Made by a program: the position numbers and the translations under genes. Shown here in pieces: positions 14,176 through 22,537 of a stretch of DNA of 64,000 nt. The notes beneath the pieces are model-generated. The model was not told the origin of the DNA and searched no databases. It worked only from the letters and a program-made list of their open reading frames with translations. Within the stretch, counting starts at the first letter, position 1, and the number at the start of each line of letters is the position of its first letter. The stretch is from JAZDEY01 sp043808325 [NCBI: Candidatus Eiseniibacteriota bacterium]. GTDB lineage: Bacteria; Arandabacterota; Arandabacteria; Arandabacterales. The stretch is from positions 1-64,000 of the forward strand of contig JAZDEY010000021.1 of assembly GCA_043808325.1 (NCBI GenBank), written 5' to 3'.

Positions 14176-15978
14176 ATGACACAGGGCGAGCAGATCCCGA
14201 ACGGCGGAAACGTCTTCGAGGGCCGGCATCTTCCCGATGCCGGTTGGGCCCGTCAAATTGGCCGGCTCGATGACGAGCAGCTCGCCAGCGGCCTCAAAGG
14301 CCTTCCCGTTGAACGCCAGGTGGAGCTTGCCCTCGCGGTCGGCTGGCACGATAGGGTTCGCATCATCAGGAACTCGGAGGAGGGCGCTGAGATAGTCAAG
14401 GCTCTTCCCCCCGAGGAAGTCTTTCTCACTATGAAGGGGGTCGAGGAAGAGGCCGCCCTTGCTTTGTTTGAGCTCACCACCCCGGATCAACTCCGCCTGA
14501 TTCTCGACCTTGAACTCTGGAAAGATGACAGGATCGATGAAGATAGAGTAGTGACCTGGCTCAAACACATGCTGGCCTGCGGCGAATCGAAGATAATCGA
14601 CTTTGTGAAAACCGCCGATCTCGAATTGCTGACGCTGGTGATGAGGAAGCTGGTCTACCTCGTACCCAATGAGGAAGGGGCCACGATCCCCGAGGAACTA
14701 CCGAGCATTATGCCCGACGAGTTCTTCACGATATTCTCCAATATCCCCGAGGAGACCGAGAGCGTCGGGCTCTTCCTGAGGATCATAAGGCAGGCAGATC
14801 GGGATTTCTTCTACAAGATGCTCTTCCTGGTGAACGGAGCGATCGAGGATGAGAGTCAGGAGGAAGCCCTGAGGTGGCGCCGGTCGCGGCTCGAGGAGAT
14901 TGGATTGCTCGACTTCGATGAGGCCGTCGAGATCTATGGTTATATCGGCGAGGAAGAGGCGCGGCGAATCGCCGGGGTCGTCCCGCGGGAGTACCGCGGG
15001 GCCGAGGTTATGGAGCAACCGGCGCCCACCTTCCCGGTGCTGATGAATGAGAAGCGGACCTTCTTCTTTGAACTCTTGAGGTCGGTCGAGGACGGCTCAC
15101 TCCGGGAGAGGCTCCAGCGCGAGATAGCCTTCTCCGCCAACCGCCTGCTGGTGGCTGATGCCGAGCACATCGGAGACCTGGACTCGATGAAGAAGGCGCT
15201 TGCGCGGCTCTTCTCACTTGCGAACGTGGGATTGCTCTTTCTGGCGGGTGGCGATCGGGACGAGTCACTTCGGGTACTCAGGAATGTTTCCTTGAGAGAG
15301 ATCTTCCAAATAGGATTCAGTCGCGTCGCCGATCTCCGGAGCCAGGCGACCGAGATTGCGCGGAAGTACTGGCCGGAATGGAGGACTCGGGGTTTCGGCT
15401 TTCTCGAACCTCCGAGTGATGAGATCTTGCGGGGGCTCCTGATGCGAGTCCCTCAGTATTATGAATTTGGCCGGCCGGGTGCGGGCTTCAGGGACTTCGA
15501 GACCCTGGACGAGGTGCGCGACGCCCGCATGGCGGTGGAGGAAATCCGAGTGACCGCCGAGATGTGCTTCGAGAAGCTCGGGCTGCCGAGGCCGGACGAG
15601 GCGAAGCCGGCCTTGGCCGGCGTATTCGCGACGGGGCCTGAGGACATAACCCTGCGCAATCTTGTGATGACGGGATTCGTGAATCTGATTCTCAGAGGCT
15701 CATTTGAGATAACGCCGCTCTCCAGGGATGATCTGCCTGGGCTCTTTGATAAGATCTTTGAGACGGGTAGCGGCGGAGCGCGGGTGGTGAAGGCCGAGAG
15801 CCGGGAGAGGCTCAAGGATTGGCTCTCGCAGGTCACCGTTTCTGATGCGACGAAGCGGCCGCTCCTGGAGAAGTTTGCTGAGGCCGGCATCAAGGGCCTC
15901 GAAGAAGAGATCGGCGGAGTGCCGGCGTGGCAAGACGTCGATCCCCGTTACGTGAGAACACTCATATTTCGAAAATAG
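14176..15978 (+). CDS. DUF6178 family protein
   Basis: 600 residues, soluble, strongly helical and acidic. Text such as GLPVERQVELALAVGWHD, IVKALPPEEVFLTMKGV and LDLELWKDDRIDEDRVVTWL fits the DUF6178 family, made of helical repeats and found mainly in Deltaproteobacteria and candidate phyla (recalled). No catalytic motif is evident. GGAGG lies 8 nt before the ATG. The last codons and stop lie inside the left arm of a REP-like inverted repeat, so the C-terminus may have been altered by the element's arrival. Divergent from the glycerophosphotransferase operon; no partner gene. Confidence 0.65.
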   Translation: MTQGEQIPNGGNVFEGRHLPDAGWARQIGRLDDEQLASGLKGLPVERQVELALAVGWHDRVRIIRNSEEGAEIVKALPPEEVFLTMKGVEEEAALALFELTTPDQLRLILDLELWKDDRIDEDRVVTWLKHMLACGESKIIDFVKTADLELLTLVMRKLVYLVPNEEGATIPEELPSIMPDEFFTIFSNIPEETESVGLFLRIIRQADRDFFYKMLFLVNGAIEDESQEEALRWRRSRLEEIGLLDFDEAVEIYGYIGEEEARRIAGVVPREYRGAEVMEQPAPTFPVLMNEKRTFFFELLRSVEDGSLRERLQREIAFSANRLLVADAEHIGDLDSMKKALARLFSLANVGLLFLAGGDRDESLRVLRNVSLREIFQIGFSRVADLRSQATEIARKYWPEWRTRGFGFLEPPSDEILRGLLMRVPQYYEFGRPGAGFRDFETLDEVRDARMAVEEIRVTAEMCFEKLGLPRPDEAKPALAGVFATGPEDITLRNLVMTGFVNLILRGSFEITPLSRDDLPGLFDKIFETGSGGARVVKAESRERLKDWLSQVTVSDATKRPLLEKFAEAGIKGLEEEIGGVPAWQDVDPRYVRTLIFRK

Positions 15979-16099
15979 GGACACACCCCATTTCCCAGGG
16001 AGAACGCTTTGGGCCTGAATGTCAGTTATGACGATGTCTATATAGCACTTGTGATACTTGCTGGGGTTGTCTCGAAAAATGGGGTGTGTCCCTATTTTC
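15971..16099. repeat. REP/MITE-like inverted repeat element
   Basis: Arms of 23 nt, 15971-15993 (GAAAATAGGGACACACCCC and ATTT) and 16077-16099, are perfect reverse complements separated by 83 nt. The GGGACACACCCCATTT motif recurs as a dispersed extragenic repeat in many environmental bacteria, where it is linked to TnpA-REP (Y1) transposases (recalled). No such transposase lies in the window. The left arm supplies the stop codon of the DUF6178 gene and the right arm ends 20 nt before the RmuC start. Confidence 0.75.
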
Positions 16100-16118
16100 T
16101 CTTTCGAGGGAGATGAAT

Positions 16119-17261
16119 ATGAATCCGTATGTGGTTTATGGTTTCCTTGCGGTGGTGATTGTCCTGCTGGTGATGGTGATAGGGCGCCTGTCCCGGCAGA
16201 AGCAGGCATCTTCGCTCGATCAGGCGTTGCCGACCATCCTGGATTCTCTTAAGAATCTTTCATCTGTCGAGTCCCAGGTCAATGCGCTGGCCCAGGCTAA
16301 TGCGCTGGTCGTTCAGAACATCAACAATCTCGAGGTTTCCTTCAAGGGGCTCGAGACCAAGTTTGCCCAAGGCACCGGCGACGTGAAGCAGGCCATATCG
16401 AAGGACGTCGGTGACGCGCGCCGTGTCCTGGTCGAACTCAAGACCAAGTTCGAGGATCAAACCAAGCGTGATGACGACATTAACGCGGTGACGCGGCGGA
16501 TCGAGCGGGTGCTGGTGGGTGCTCGGACGCGCGGGGCATCGGGCGAGAACATCCTCGCTGAAGCGTTTGCCCAGTTCCCGCCGGAGATGATCGACAAGAA
16601 TTTCCGCGTGGGCGGCAAGGTGGTCGAATATGCGATCGTGCTCCCGAACAAGAAGCGGCTCCCCATCGATTCCAAATGGAGCGGCCTTGAGATCATGGAG
16701 AGGATCGAGGCCGAGACCGAGCCTGCAAGAATCAAGCGGCTCGAGGACGACGTGGAGAAAGCGATCGAGAAGAAAGTAAGAGAGGTCGCCTCCTACATCG
16801 ATCCGGCCTCGACGACCAATATCGCAATCGCCGCAATCCCTGACTCAATCTATGGGTTCTGTAAGAAGGTCCACATCGAGGCCTTCAAGATGGGCGTTCT
16901 TATGATGGCGTACAGCATGGTGGTGCCGTACGTGCTTGCGCTGTACCACCTGCATCTCCAGTTCGCGCGCTCGATCGATTTCGAAAACATCGAAGCCTAT
17001 ATCACCAAGATCGAGCGGAGCCTGGATGAGGTCGACACGATTCTTGAGAACAGGGTTGCAAAGGCGGGAGCGATGACGGCAAGCGCCTACAGCGACTGCA
17101 AGAAGATCCTGGGTTCGATGCGCGCCGCAACCACATTCTTGAGGGAACTCCCCCCCGGAGAAGAGACCACCGAGACGGCCTCAGCCGGAGAGATTGCGGC
17201 CCCAGGCGGCACGCCCGGCGCCGGGCCAACCACATCACAGGGTTCGGAAACCCTGCTCTAG
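16119..17261 (+). CDS. rmuC: RmuC-family protein (DNA recombination/limiting factor)
   Basis: 380 residues. One N-terminal membrane helix (VYGFLAVVIVLLVMVIG), a coiled coil of ~120 residues (SVESQVNALAQANALV to RRIERVLVG), then the PD-(D/E)XK-like RmuC core: GASGENILAEAF, VVEYAIVLPNKKRLPIDSKW with the conserved Asp-x-Lys. E. coli RmuC limits inversions at short inverted repeats; the enzymatic activity is predicted from the fold. Two ATGs are possible; the second, 7 nt behind GAGGGAG, is chosen. A Thr/Gly/Pro-rich tail closes the protein. It follows directly after the inverted repeat element. Confidence 0.85.
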   Translation: MNPYVVYGFLAVVIVLLVMVIGRLSRQKQASSLDQALPTILDSLKNLSSVESQVNALAQANALVVQNINNLEVSFKGLETKFAQGTGDVKQAISKDVGDARRVLVELKTKFEDQTKRDDDINAVTRRIERVLVGARTRGASGENILAEAFAQFPPEMIDKNFRVGGKVVEYAIVLPNKKRLPIDSKWSGLEIMERIEAETEPARIKRLEDDVEKAIEKKVREVASYIDPASTTNIAIAAIPDSIYGFCKKVHIEAFKMGVLMMAYSMVVPYVLALYHLHLQFARSIDFENIEAYITKIERSLDEVDTILENRVAKAGAMTASAYSDCKKILGSMRAATTFLRELPPGEETTETASAGEIAAPGGTPGAGPTTSQGSETLL

Positions 17262-17306
17262 GCCGGCCGGCCTGATACCGACCAGTGGGCGCCACCGGTG
17301 CCCGGC

Positions 17307-18173
17307 CTATCTGTAGAGCGACTTTATGGTTCCCCAGGACACCGACTCGGTGCGGCTGGGCCCCGAGCAGCTCAGGTATACCCTCATCGCCAACTCGCAG
17401 AAGCCGTAGAGGCTGCCGTCGGGCGTGCTGTCGGCCATGTCCTTGAGCCAGCGGGGCGGGCAGTACTGGAATCCTCCGTTGCCATAGTAGCCGGAATGCA
17501 TGGTGCCGTAGTGGCTATTGTAAGGCCTGGGATAAAGGGCTGGCAGGCAGCTGACGTCATGCATGTTACAGCTCTGAGAGACGGGGTTTCTGATGTTGTC
17601 GGTTCCCCACAAAAGCTCATCGCTCCTTCGTCCGACGTGGGTCACGGTGAAGAGAATCCTGGGATAATCTCCGGGCTGGGTGGTACACGGGCAGAGGCTC
17701 AAGGGCGGGACTATGTCTATGTAAGTCCAGCCGCGTTCCGCTGTCCTCGTATGGTTGTCCTGCCACAGCGGAGGCCCAACAGGGCAGCCATACTCGTCCG
17801 CGCAGTAGATGCTGTAAGTGATCGCGAACCAAGGCGCGTCCTCGGGGTAGTTGCCGTAGCCCGTGAATTCGAGTAAGCGGACCCGGTCGAGCGTGAAACA
17901 GGACCGCGGGTCGCAGGGCGCAGACCCACCCATCGCAAGATCGCCTACCTGGAACCACTCGCCGATTATGTCCCCTTGGGCAAAGCCGTCCCAGACCCAG
18001 AACCACGATGAAGTGGGGCAGGGGATATAATAATAGTAGTTGAGATAACAGCTGGAGACAGATTCCGTGCCGAAATCCTCCCGCATCTGGTAGGCACTGT
18101 TGGGTTTAGCAAGGCTCGAACTCGTGACTGCCAGGACAATGACGCAGAACAGGAAAAAACCTGCAGCTCGCAT
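17307..18173 (-). CDS. Cysteine-rich secreted protein of unknown function
   Basis: 288 residues from MRAAGFFLFCVIVLAVTSSS, a clear signal peptide behind GGAGG. The mature part carries about fourteen cysteines (IPCPTSSWF, APCDPRSCF, YCADEYGCP, LCPCTTQPG, QSCNMHDVSC, YCPPRW, GFCEL, LSCSG), rich in Trp and Tyr, which suggests a disulfide-bonded extracytoplasmic domain. No known family recognised and no sorting domain at the C-terminus (ends TIKSLYR). It stands alone, convergent with rmuC and downstream of the HypE-like gene. Confidence 0.5.
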   Translation of the reverse strand: MRAAGFFLFCVIVLAVTSSSLAKPNSAYQMREDFGTESVSSCYLNYYYYIPCPTSSWFWVWDGFAQGDIIGEWFQVGDLAMGGSAPCDPRSCFTLDRVRLLEFTGYGNYPEDAPWFAITYSIYCADEYGCPVGPPLWQDNHTRTAERGWTYIDIVPPLSLCPCTTQPGDYPRILFTVTHVGRRSDELLWGTDNIRNPVSQSCNMHDVSCLPALYPRPYNSHYGTMHSGYYGNGGFQYCPPRWLKDMADSTPDGSLYGFCELAMRVYLSCSGPSRTESVSWGTIKSLYR

Positions 18174-18308
18174 GACTGCACCTCCTTTGTCCCCAGGGTG
18201 CTGTGCGGCCACCTCGCGACTCGCACACGATTATGCCACACGCGGTCGTTCAATTCAATAGATATCCTGCTAAGAGGAACCGATGGCTGCGGGTCAGGCC
18301 CCGTGATA

Positions 18309-19406
18309 CTACTTTAGGCCGCTCTCCATCGCTCGCTGCATGGCGGACCAGAAGGGATCGACCCTCGGGTGGTCAAGCGGCTTCCGCTCCCCACCGGCGA
18401 CCATCCAGAAACCATCTGCTCTCGGGAGGATCTCGCCGATTGCCTCGGCGACAATCCCCTTGGCGCGCAGAGTGGAGAGCAACCTTTCGATCTTGGAGGG
18501 CCTGACGCAGATAAGCAGCGTGCCCTCGCTGATGGAGATGAGAGGATCCATGCCGAAGTGGCGGCAGATTGCCTCAGCCGCCGGGGAGACCGGCACCTTC
18601 CCAACGTGTATCACTATGCCTGTGCCTGATGCCTGGGCAATCTCAAAGAGCCCACCCACGACGCCGCACTCGGTTGCGTCGTGCATCGCGGTCACGCCAT
18701 CTTGTCGAACACCGACTGTGACAGCCGTAAGAGCGTCATCCACGGTCGACATCTCGTAGAAGATGTCCTGACCATCGCGCAGGATGTCCTCGCCGAGGTG
18801 GGTCCTTATGGTCTCGGGAAACGCGCAGGCGAATATGCCCGTCGCCTCTATCGCAGCTCCCTTGGTCACGACGACGACGTCGCCGGGCTGCGCCATGCCG
18901 GGGTGAATGAACCGATCCTCGGGGCCGACCGCCACGAAAGTGGCCCCGCCGACCATGGGGTAATCCGTGCCGGCATATCTGGCTGTGTGTCCCGCGACTA
19001 CCTCTGCGCCGTACTTGCGGCTCTCGCGGTCGAAGATCTGCCAGACGGTCGCGAATTGCTCCTCGGTTATGCTGAGCGGCAGATTGAAATCCACCACGAT
19101 GTAAGCAGGCGGGAAGCCGCTTGTGGTCACATCCGATGCGAGGATGTGCCAGGCAAACCATGCGGCCCGCTCGAAGCCATACTCCGGGACGATGAAGATG
19201 GGGTCGGTGGTCACGACCATCACCCTGCCGTCTCCGATTCTGATCACGCCGCAATCGACGCCATGCTGCGGGCCTACGATCACTTCCGGCCGTTTGGTGC
19301 CGAGCCGGGGATAGATTACCTCATCAAAGAACTCGGGCGAGATCTTGCCCACTGCCGGGAACTTGGCCTGAGGTTTCGAGCTGGATCCTAGTCTGCCGTT
19401 TCTCAA
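18309..19406 (-). CDS. AIR synthase-related protein (HypE/ThiL-like)
   Basis: 365 residues. Two-domain PurM/HypE fold: the N-terminal ATP part has GKISPEFFDEVIYPRLG, VGPQHGVDCGVIRIGDG and VVTTDPIFIVPEYG; the C-terminal part has GVTAMHDATECGVVGGLFEIA and ISISEGTLLICV. HypE dehydrates carbamoyl-thio groups for NiFe hydrogenase, but the C-terminal Cys of true HypE is missing (ends AMESGLK), and no other hyp gene is near, so it is better called a generic AIR-synthase-like kinase or phosphotransferase. The TTG at 19406 is preferred over a TTG at 19427 because AGGAGG lies 8 nt before it. Confidence 0.7.
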   Translation of the reverse strand: MRNGRLGSSSKPQAKFPAVGKISPEFFDEVIYPRLGTKRPEVIVGPQHGVDCGVIRIGDGRVMVVTTDPIFIVPEYGFERAAWFAWHILASDVTTSGFPPAYIVVDFNLPLSITEEQFATVWQIFDRESRKYGAEVVAGHTARYAGTDYPMVGGATFVAVGPEDRFIHPGMAQPGDVVVVTKGAAIEATGIFACAFPETIRTHLGEDILRDGQDIFYEMSTVDDALTAVTVGVRQDGVTAMHDATECGVVGGLFEIAQASGTGIVIHVGKVPVSPAAEAICRHFGMDPLISISEGTLLICVRPSKIERLLSTLRAKGIVAEAIGEILPRADGFWMVAGGERKPLDHPRVDPFWSAMQRAMESGLK

Positions 19407-19629
19407 CTCAGTACCCTCCTGGTCCAAATGCCTCTGATCTGAATGTCCTCCCGATCCAAATGCATTCCTGACCCAGGTGTTCTATTGACCCCAGAGCAGA
19501 TGGTAGGCCCCGACCAGGTTTTAGTCAATCTTAACCCACGTGGTGGGATGAATGCGCAGGGAGGCAGACGGTGGAACCCCATCCCACGTCCGCCCATTGA
19601 CCGTGCGCTGCAAGGGCGCACGCAGTATG

Positions 19630-22221
19630 TTATCGCACAAGCGTAAGCTTGCGGAGCACGCGCTCGCTGCCGGCCTGCAATTCGCAGAAATATAGCCCGG
19701 ATGCCACCCGTGCTCCAAGCGCGTTGGCGCCATCCCAGGTCACAGTCCGGGAGCCGACGACCTTCTCGCCCTTAAGCAAGGAGGTGACCTCACGCCCGGA
19801 GACATCGATAATTCTCAGAGTCACCTTGGCCCCGGGGGCCGGTACTACGAAACGGAGCGCCGTCCCGGTGCCGGTAGCCCCCGAGCCAAACGGATTCGGA
19901 GCATTCTGAGCAAGCGAGATCCTCCCCACGATGCCGTGATCGCCCGAGGCCACTCCGGAGGCTGCATCCTCGTAGGTCACAATTGAGAAGTCGTCAAGGC
20001 CGGCCTCGACAATCGAGCCCGGGTCGTAGTCGCTCGCGATAAATCTGAATCTTACCTGAGACGTGAGCTCGATGTAATCGGTCAGCTTGAATTCCATGAA
20101 ATGCCATTGACGCAAGCTGCTGCGCATCGTCTCAAGGCGGATCCAGGTAGTCCCGCCGTCTTCGGTGACATCGACAACCCAATCATCGGTCTCGGGGCTT
20201 GCGCCGGTATCGTTGCTGTACCAGCGATAGTAGCGGACACGGGCGTTGGTATAGCTGGAAAGATCAAAGATGGGACTCAGGAGCGTTGTCTTGCCGCCAT
20301 CTACGTCGTAGCTTCCCTGGCTCGTACCGGCAGCACACTGCGTGATGTAGGCATTGACCCCGGGTGCAGACGTATGGTCGTCCTCGGCCTGGGCAAGCGT
20401 CCCCTGCGGATCGCAGCGTTCCCAGATCCCGGTGGTCGCATTGTCACCGGTGTCCCCAACAGTCCAGCCCTTGTTGGTCTCGAAGTCGTCAGAGAAGACG
20501 GCGGAGATGGTCCCGACAAAGAAGGTGTGGACCGTACCCGGTGCGCCGGCGGGATCGACTGCACGGTTCCCTTCAGTATCCTCGCCAACGATGTAGTAAT
20601 CGACGAAGGTCCCGCCATACTGGGCCGGAATGAAGGCTTCGTACTCGTCGGGACTGCCGGCCGCGCTCATCGTGATCTTGGTCCATCCCGAACCGGTCGA
20701 GAAGTACACCGACAGCGAGTCAGGATTAAGCGTTCCCGCAGCGACGATATCGGCAAGTACACGATAAGGATTCTCGGTGTCCTCGGTGTCGGCGAGCGGG
20801 GTGTGGCGAATAGCTATACGGAAGGGCTCGGCCAGGGTCGCCATAAGACCCACTGCAATCTTCACGGAGCGCTCGGCAAAGGTCGGCGAGTTGTAACTGA
20901 CGCCCACGATGTCATTGGTCGTGTGGATGTAGGGGCTGTATTGACCGGTGTCCTCAAAGAAGAGGAGGGCATCGTAGCCGGCTGCCCAGAAGGATGCATG
21001 GTCGCTGCTTGCGCCGGAGGGGAGCGAACCGTCGACCGTTGGGAGGTTCGGCACGTAGGCACTCGCCACATCGAACGCCAGATTGCGGAGCCACAAGGAG
21101 CTTGTGTTATCGATGATGTCGAGATCCATGACGTCACCGCTTGCCAGGTAGCCGATCATGTCGACCGCGATCATGCCGATGATGTCATCGCCTCGCGCGG
21201 CTGCCTCGGTGGCGTAGGCGTCACTCCCGAGGAGCCCCACCTCTTCGCCGCCAAAGGCAATCAGGGTGATGGTGTAGTTGAATTGATACTGGCTCAAGAT
21301 TCGGGCGCATTCGAGCACACATTCGGTTCCCGTGGCGTTGTCGTCGGCTCCAGGGGCGTTGTTGGTGGTGGATGTGGATGAGTCGTAATGGCCGCCGATC
21401 ACGACGATCTTATCGGGATTGGCCGCACCGGGTATCACGGCAACCACGTTGTCTTTATAGGTGCTGCTGAAGTGATGGAAGTAGACGCTGTCGATGCCGT
21501 AGGACTCAAACTTGGCCTTGATCCAGTTGGCCGCGGCCTGGCAGCTATCGGTCGTAGCAGAGCGGGTCTTGAAGTTCTGCATCCGCTGAACGTGAGCATT
21601 TATGGTGGAGCTCGAAACCTGATCGACCATCTGCTGGATCAGGGGGTCAGCCGTGAGCGCGGCTCGCGGTGCTGTCGGGGCAGGGGCCTCGGGCAGGCTC
21701 ACTGCGGCCTTGACCCGGATCGGGCGGATGAAAACGCGGGCGATCTCGAATCCGGCGCCGATGACTTTCTCAACCTCCTGAGGTATGGCCTCGATTACGG
21801 CCTCACGGCCATCGAACCGGAGGACGCGGGCATTGGCCTCGAGATTGCCGATTGGTGTTCCCTGGCGGACCCCCACGGTGTAATAGGTCTTCCCGCCGAT
21901 AGGACGATCGACCACGGTCCAATCGAGCCCCAGAGCGTTGAGAGTTGCCATCTCGGCGTCTCCAGCAACGACCAGCAGATACCGCTCGAGGTCGCGGACA
22001 ACCATTACGTCGGCGGCCAGGAGTCTAGCTGCAGTCTCGGGACCAGGATTATTGATCGACACCAGTGCCATCCCGGGCAGGCGGTCATCCTGGAGGGCCC
22101 TCTGCGCGAGCGGCGCCTGGGTGATTGCCTCTTCAGGTGAATCTGAGGCCACCGCCTGAATCACGGGCAGGAATAGACACAGGAGACCAAGCACCGATGT
22201 TCTTCTCATGATCCTTCGCAT
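19630..22221 (-). CDS. Secreted M28 metallopeptidase with FlgD-like type A sorting domain
   Basis: 863 residues. Signal peptide near SVLGLLCLFLPVIQAVAS; start chosen at the ATG 5 nt behind GAGGT. A pro-region (to ~190) precedes the M28 domain, whose ligands are visible in GGHYDSSTSTTNNAPGADDN, FGGEEVGLLGSDAY, AVDMIGYL and SSDHASFW. A jelly-roll-like region follows (GIWERCDPQGT, ARVRYYRWYSND). The end is a sorting domain: AQNAPNPFGSG, a WDG turn (TVTWDGANALG), and GLYFCELQAGSERVLRKL with final Arg. Expected outside the cell after removal of the tail. It has no operon partner. Confidence 0.85.
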   Translation of the reverse strand: MRRIMRRTSVLGLLCLFLPVIQAVASDSPEEAITQAPLAQRALQDDRLPGMALVSINNPGPETAARLLAADVMVVRDLERYLLVVAGDAEMATLNALGLDWTVVDRPIGGKTYYTVGVRQGTPIGNLEANARVLRFDGREAVIEAIPQEVEKVIGAGFEIARVFIRPIRVKAAVSLPEAPAPTAPRAALTADPLIQQMVDQVSSSTINAHVQRMQNFKTRSATTDSCQAAANWIKAKFESYGIDSVYFHHFSSTYKDNVVAVIPGAANPDKIVVIGGHYDSSTSTTNNAPGADDNATGTECVLECARILSQYQFNYTITLIAFGGEEVGLLGSDAYATEAAARGDDIIGMIAVDMIGYLASGDVMDLDIIDNTSSLWLRNLAFDVASAYVPNLPTVDGSLPSGASSDHASFWAAGYDALLFFEDTGQYSPYIHTTNDIVGVSYNSPTFAERSVKIAVGLMATLAEPFRIAIRHTPLADTEDTENPYRVLADIVAAGTLNPDSLSVYFSTGSGWTKITMSAAGSPDEYEAFIPAQYGGTFVDYYIVGEDTEGNRAVDPAGAPGTVHTFFVGTISAVFSDDFETNKGWTVGDTGDNATTGIWERCDPQGTLAQAEDDHTSAPGVNAYITQCAAGTSQGSYDVDGGKTTLLSPIFDLSSYTNARVRYYRWYSNDTGASPETDDWVVDVTEDGGTTWIRLETMRSSLRQWHFMEFKLTDYIELTSQVRFRFIASDYDPGSIVEAGLDDFSIVTYEDAASGVASGDHGIVGRISLAQNAPNPFGSGATGTGTALRFVVPAPGAKVTLRIIDVSGREVTSLLKGEKVVGSRTVTWDGANALGARVASGLYFCELQAGSERVLRKLTLVR

Positions 22222-22537
22222 TTCGCACCTCGTGCTATGCCAACAACCAACCCTTGTCAGGGCCACACCACGCCGTATCGAGCGCCCGGTGCGGGCCCAA
22301 TGCTACGCTGTCACGCTATCTTGAACAGCTTAATCCCTTACTCCATATATTATCTCACAAATCGCCCCTGAATTCCAGTAGAACGATCACCTTACCGCCA
22401 GCCTGCCCCCAGTGATCCCGCTGCTTTACAGCCATCCCGCCACGTGCTATAGTGGCTCCAAAGTGTAGTCGGAGTGCGGTAGCAAGAGCCGTGAGAACAG
22501 GACAGTATCGTGTCAGGGACAGTGTGTTCGGTTCGCC
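22222..22537. other. Divergent intergenic region with promoter signals
   Basis: About 316 bp between the secreted M28 gene and the radical SAM genes. It holds the promoter listed at 22425-22453 and an AT-rich patch (TTGAAC, then CATATATTATC near 22321-22353) that may be a second, weaker promoter. A GTGTCAGGGACAGTG quasi-palindrome lies 30 nt before the first radical SAM start. No small gene or RNA gene was recognised. Confidence 0.4.
22425..22453 (+). promoter_or_regulatory. Predicted sigma70 promoter of the radical SAM operon
   Basis: TTTACA (22425-22430), an exact 17-nt spacer and TATAGT (22448-22453). This is one of the clearest promoter matches in the window and leaves a leader of about 78 nt before the first radical SAM gene. 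Confidence 0.6.

Noticed and set aside
20101-21381. Plus-strand open frame of 426 codons
   Set aside because: Antisense to the secreted M28 gene, with no recognisable domain.
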